This document shows positions 62,529 through 64,000 of a stretch of DNA of 64,000 nucleotides, in pieces (position 1 is the first letter of the stretch; each line of letters begins with the position of its first letter). This DNA is from Chitinophaga filiformis (lineage in GTDB: Bacteria > Bacteroidota > Bacteroidia > Chitinophagales > Chitinophagaceae). A program made the position numbers and the translations under genes. The notes below the pieces were generated by a model, which saw only the letters and a list, made by a program, of their open reading frames with translations, searched no databases and was not told where the DNA came from. The DNA lies in assembly GCF_021646545.1 (NCBI RefSeq), contig NZ_JAKIRP010000001.1, positions 186,001 to 250,000 of the forward strand, written 5' to 3'.

Positions 62529-62820
62529 CGTTTTCGGTCCAATTCCTTTGTAGTCGGGCACAATTTATACCACTAAACGGGATCCTATATTCCTGTTGTG
62601 TTCTAAGTACAAAAGCAACCCCGCTAAGCAGATTTCCGCCTATCTCCCTTATTTGCTTTCCCTGATTTTTCAATTTGAGCTTCCTGTTCACGCCCTGTAT
62701 TATCCAGCTCGACAATGAATTCGTCCACTTGGACAGATTGCTTATTTACCTGGCGCTTCCCTACGTCTAATTTTGCTGCAACAATAGAAACCAAAGCTTA
62801 AAATCTAAATTTAAAAAGCA
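62529..62820. other. Non-coding region before the epoxide hydrolase gene
   Basis: About 290 bp with no supported gene. A TAATTTTG box (62768-62775) is a possible -7 element for the downstream gene, 45 nt before its ATG. No direct repeat of the tRNA 3' end, as would mark an integration site, was seen up to the window end. Confidence 0.5.
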
Positions 62821-64000
62821 ATGAAAACAAAAATTCATACCATTCTGCTAGCAGCAGCTTTCTCACTAAGTATTCCTGCAATTACTAACGCACAAACGAC
62901 GGGTACAAAAACAGTAACATCAGCATCTGATATAAGTATCAGGCCTTTCAAGATCAACATTCCCCAGGCAAAACTCGATGGACTTAAAAGACGTATCGCT
63001 GAAACCCGCTTTCCGGATAAGGAAACAGTAAAAGATGAATCTCAGGGTATTCAACTGGCACAGTTAAAAGAACTCATTGACTATTGGGGAAATGGTTATG
63101 ACTGGAGAAAACTGGAAAACAAGTTAAATGCCTTACCTCAGTTTGTGACAAAAATTGATGGTTTAGACATCCAGTTCATCCATGTACGTTCAAAAGAACC
63201 CAATGCACTGCCTGTAATTCTGACCCACGGCTGGCCAGGATCTCCCCTGGAGTTCCTTGATGCCATAGGCCCTTTAACTGATCCGGTAAAATATGGTGGT
63301 AAAGCGGAAGATGCATTTGATGTAATAATACCTGCAATCCCGGGATATGGTTTTTCAGAAATACCCAAAGAAGTGGGCTGGAATCCCGACCGCGTTGCCA
63401 AAGCATGGGACGTTTTGGTAAAACGTCTTGGTTACACAAAATATGTTTCCGAAGGTGGCGACCATGGTTCAGTGATCTCCGACGCGTTGGCAAGACAAGC
63501 ACCTGCAGGACTTTTAGGTATACATCTTACAATGCCTGCAACAATTCCTGCTGAACTTGTAAAACCAATTAATGCAGGAGACCCTGCACCATCAGGACTT
63601 TCTGAATCCGAAACTAAGGCATATAATTCTTTAAGTACCTTCTTTGGTAGAAATGCGGCTTATGGCGGTATGATGGTGACCCGTCCACAAACTACCGGCT
63701 ATTTACTTTCCGATTCTCCAGGTGCATTAGCAGCATTCCTGTACGAAAAAATTGCAGAATGGACAGAGAGTGACTTAAAACCCGAAAAGGTAATCAGCCG
63801 GGACGCTATCCTTGATGATATCACGCTCTATTGGTTGACCAATACAGGGGCTTCCTCTTCCCGGTTCTATTGGGAAAACAATAACAATAATTTCAGTTCC
63901 GAACATCAGAAAACAAAGGACATAAAAGTTCCCGTAGCCATTTCTGTTTTTCCACATGAAATTTACCAGGCGCCTGAAAGCTGGTCAAAAAAAGCATATC
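62821..64000 (+). CDS. Secreted epoxide hydrolase family protein (partial, 3' end outside window)
   Basis: The first 393 codons of an alpha/beta-hydrolase. A signal peptide (1-24, ending ITNA) precedes an EHN-type N-terminal domain (RPFKINIPQAKLDGLKRRIA) and the hydrolase core with oxyanion-hole HGWPGS (136-141), GYGFS and the nucleophile D214 in EGGDHGSVISD. The usual form is QGGDWGS; His replaces Trp here. The later acid and His of the triad are beyond or near the cut. It would hydrolyse epoxides (or act on related esters) in the periplasm. Confidence 0.88.
   Translation, partial: MKTKIHTILLAAAFSLSIPAITNAQTTGTKTVTSASDISIRPFKINIPQAKLDGLKRRIAETRFPDKETVKDESQGIQLAQLKELIDYWGNGYDWRKLENKLNALPQFVTKIDGLDIQFIHVRSKEPNALPVILTHGWPGSPLEFLDAIGPLTDPVKYGGKAEDAFDVIIPAIPGYGFSEIPKEVGWNPDRVAKAWDVLVKRLGYTKYVSEGGDHGSVISDALARQAPAGLLGIHLTMPATIPAELVKPINAGDPAPSGLSESETKAYNSLSTFFGRNAAYGGMMVTRPQTTGYLLSDSPGALAAFLYEKIAEWTESDLKPEKVISRDAILDDITLYWLTNTGASSSRFYWENNNNNFSSEHQKTKDIKVPVAISVFPHEIYQAPESWSKKAY

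Noticed and set aside
62389-62715. A 108-codon frame on the minus strand over the tRNA-Ser
   Set aside because: It runs antisense through a complete tRNA and its terminator; such frames over tRNA-Ser are a well-known false annotation.
1-64000. CRISPR arrays, prophage or insertion-sequence transposases
   Set aside because: No regularly spaced direct repeats and no transposase, integrase or phage structural protein were seen on either strand.
62400-64000. A genomic island integrated at tRNA-Ser
   Set aside because: No integrase gene and no repeat of the tRNA 3' end was found in the 1.5 kb available downstream; the window ends too early to exclude it fully.

Overview
This 64 kb window looks like a chromosomal segment from a member of the Bacteroidota, most likely a Chitinophaga-like bacterium of the Chitinophagaceae. 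The pointers are gliding-motility genes (gldB, gldF, gldG), TonB-dependent receptors with an N-terminal carboxypeptidase-regulatory-like domain, a MurF-alanine racemase fusion, DUF1800/DUF1501 and DUF5777 proteins, and promoters of the Bacteroidota type (TTTG about 19-21 nt upstream of TAnnTTTG). No rRNA, CRISPR array, transposase or phage gene was seen; there is one tRNA. The genus is inferred from gene content, not from a marker gene.

Layout. 1-6349 (minus strand) is an elongasome operon mreB-mreC-mreD-mrdA-rodA followed by a metallo-beta-lactamase-fold gene that runs off the window. 6714-7991 is purD. 8198-12414 holds two peptide transporters (POT and OPT families) separated by a large 109-bp palindrome. 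12544-15711 holds a small lipoprotein and the conserved DUF1501/DUF1800 pair. 15791-26237 is a molybdenum-cofactor region (moeA, moaC, mobA, moaE, moaD and a MoeB-like/rhodanese protein). It is interleaved with a TonB siderophore-type receptor, a PepSY membrane protein, a TauE permease, a GNAT acetyltransferase and three small unknown proteins; moaA and molybdate transporter genes are not in the window.

26311-34370 contains serS, nadE with an outer-membrane protein, gldB, a decaying PIN-domain two-gene module, an RNase Z-like hydrolase, apaG and a small HExxH protein. 34463-36363 is a three-gene envelope operon (haem-motif lipoprotein, YceI, DUF5777 barrel). 36567-46718 contains murF, methylmalonyl-CoA epimerase, iscS, an atypical iscU, gldF-gldG, the murF-alr fusion and lspA. 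47006-53517 contains a second TonB receptor, a second TauE permease, fumC and an enoyl-CoA hydratase. 53946-62333 contains an outer-membrane barrel, a stand-alone cobalamin-binding domain, glnS, gltX, a polysaccharide deacetylase, a lipoprotein, tatD and an asparaginase. tRNA-Ser(GGA) follows, then a secreted epoxide hydrolase cut off by the window end.

Themes. Cell-wall growth and lipoprotein maturation recur (mre operon, two MurF enzymes, alanine racemase, LspA). Envelope and surface functions are also frequent (gliding, TonB uptake, beta-barrels). The least expected observations are an IscU homologue without its first cluster-ligand cysteine and with an acidic tail; a PIN module with a nonsense codon, a frameshift and a partner lacking a start codon; a 109-bp palindrome; and at least four genes whose -7 promoter box ends 4-5 nt before the start codon, suggesting leaderless mRNAs.
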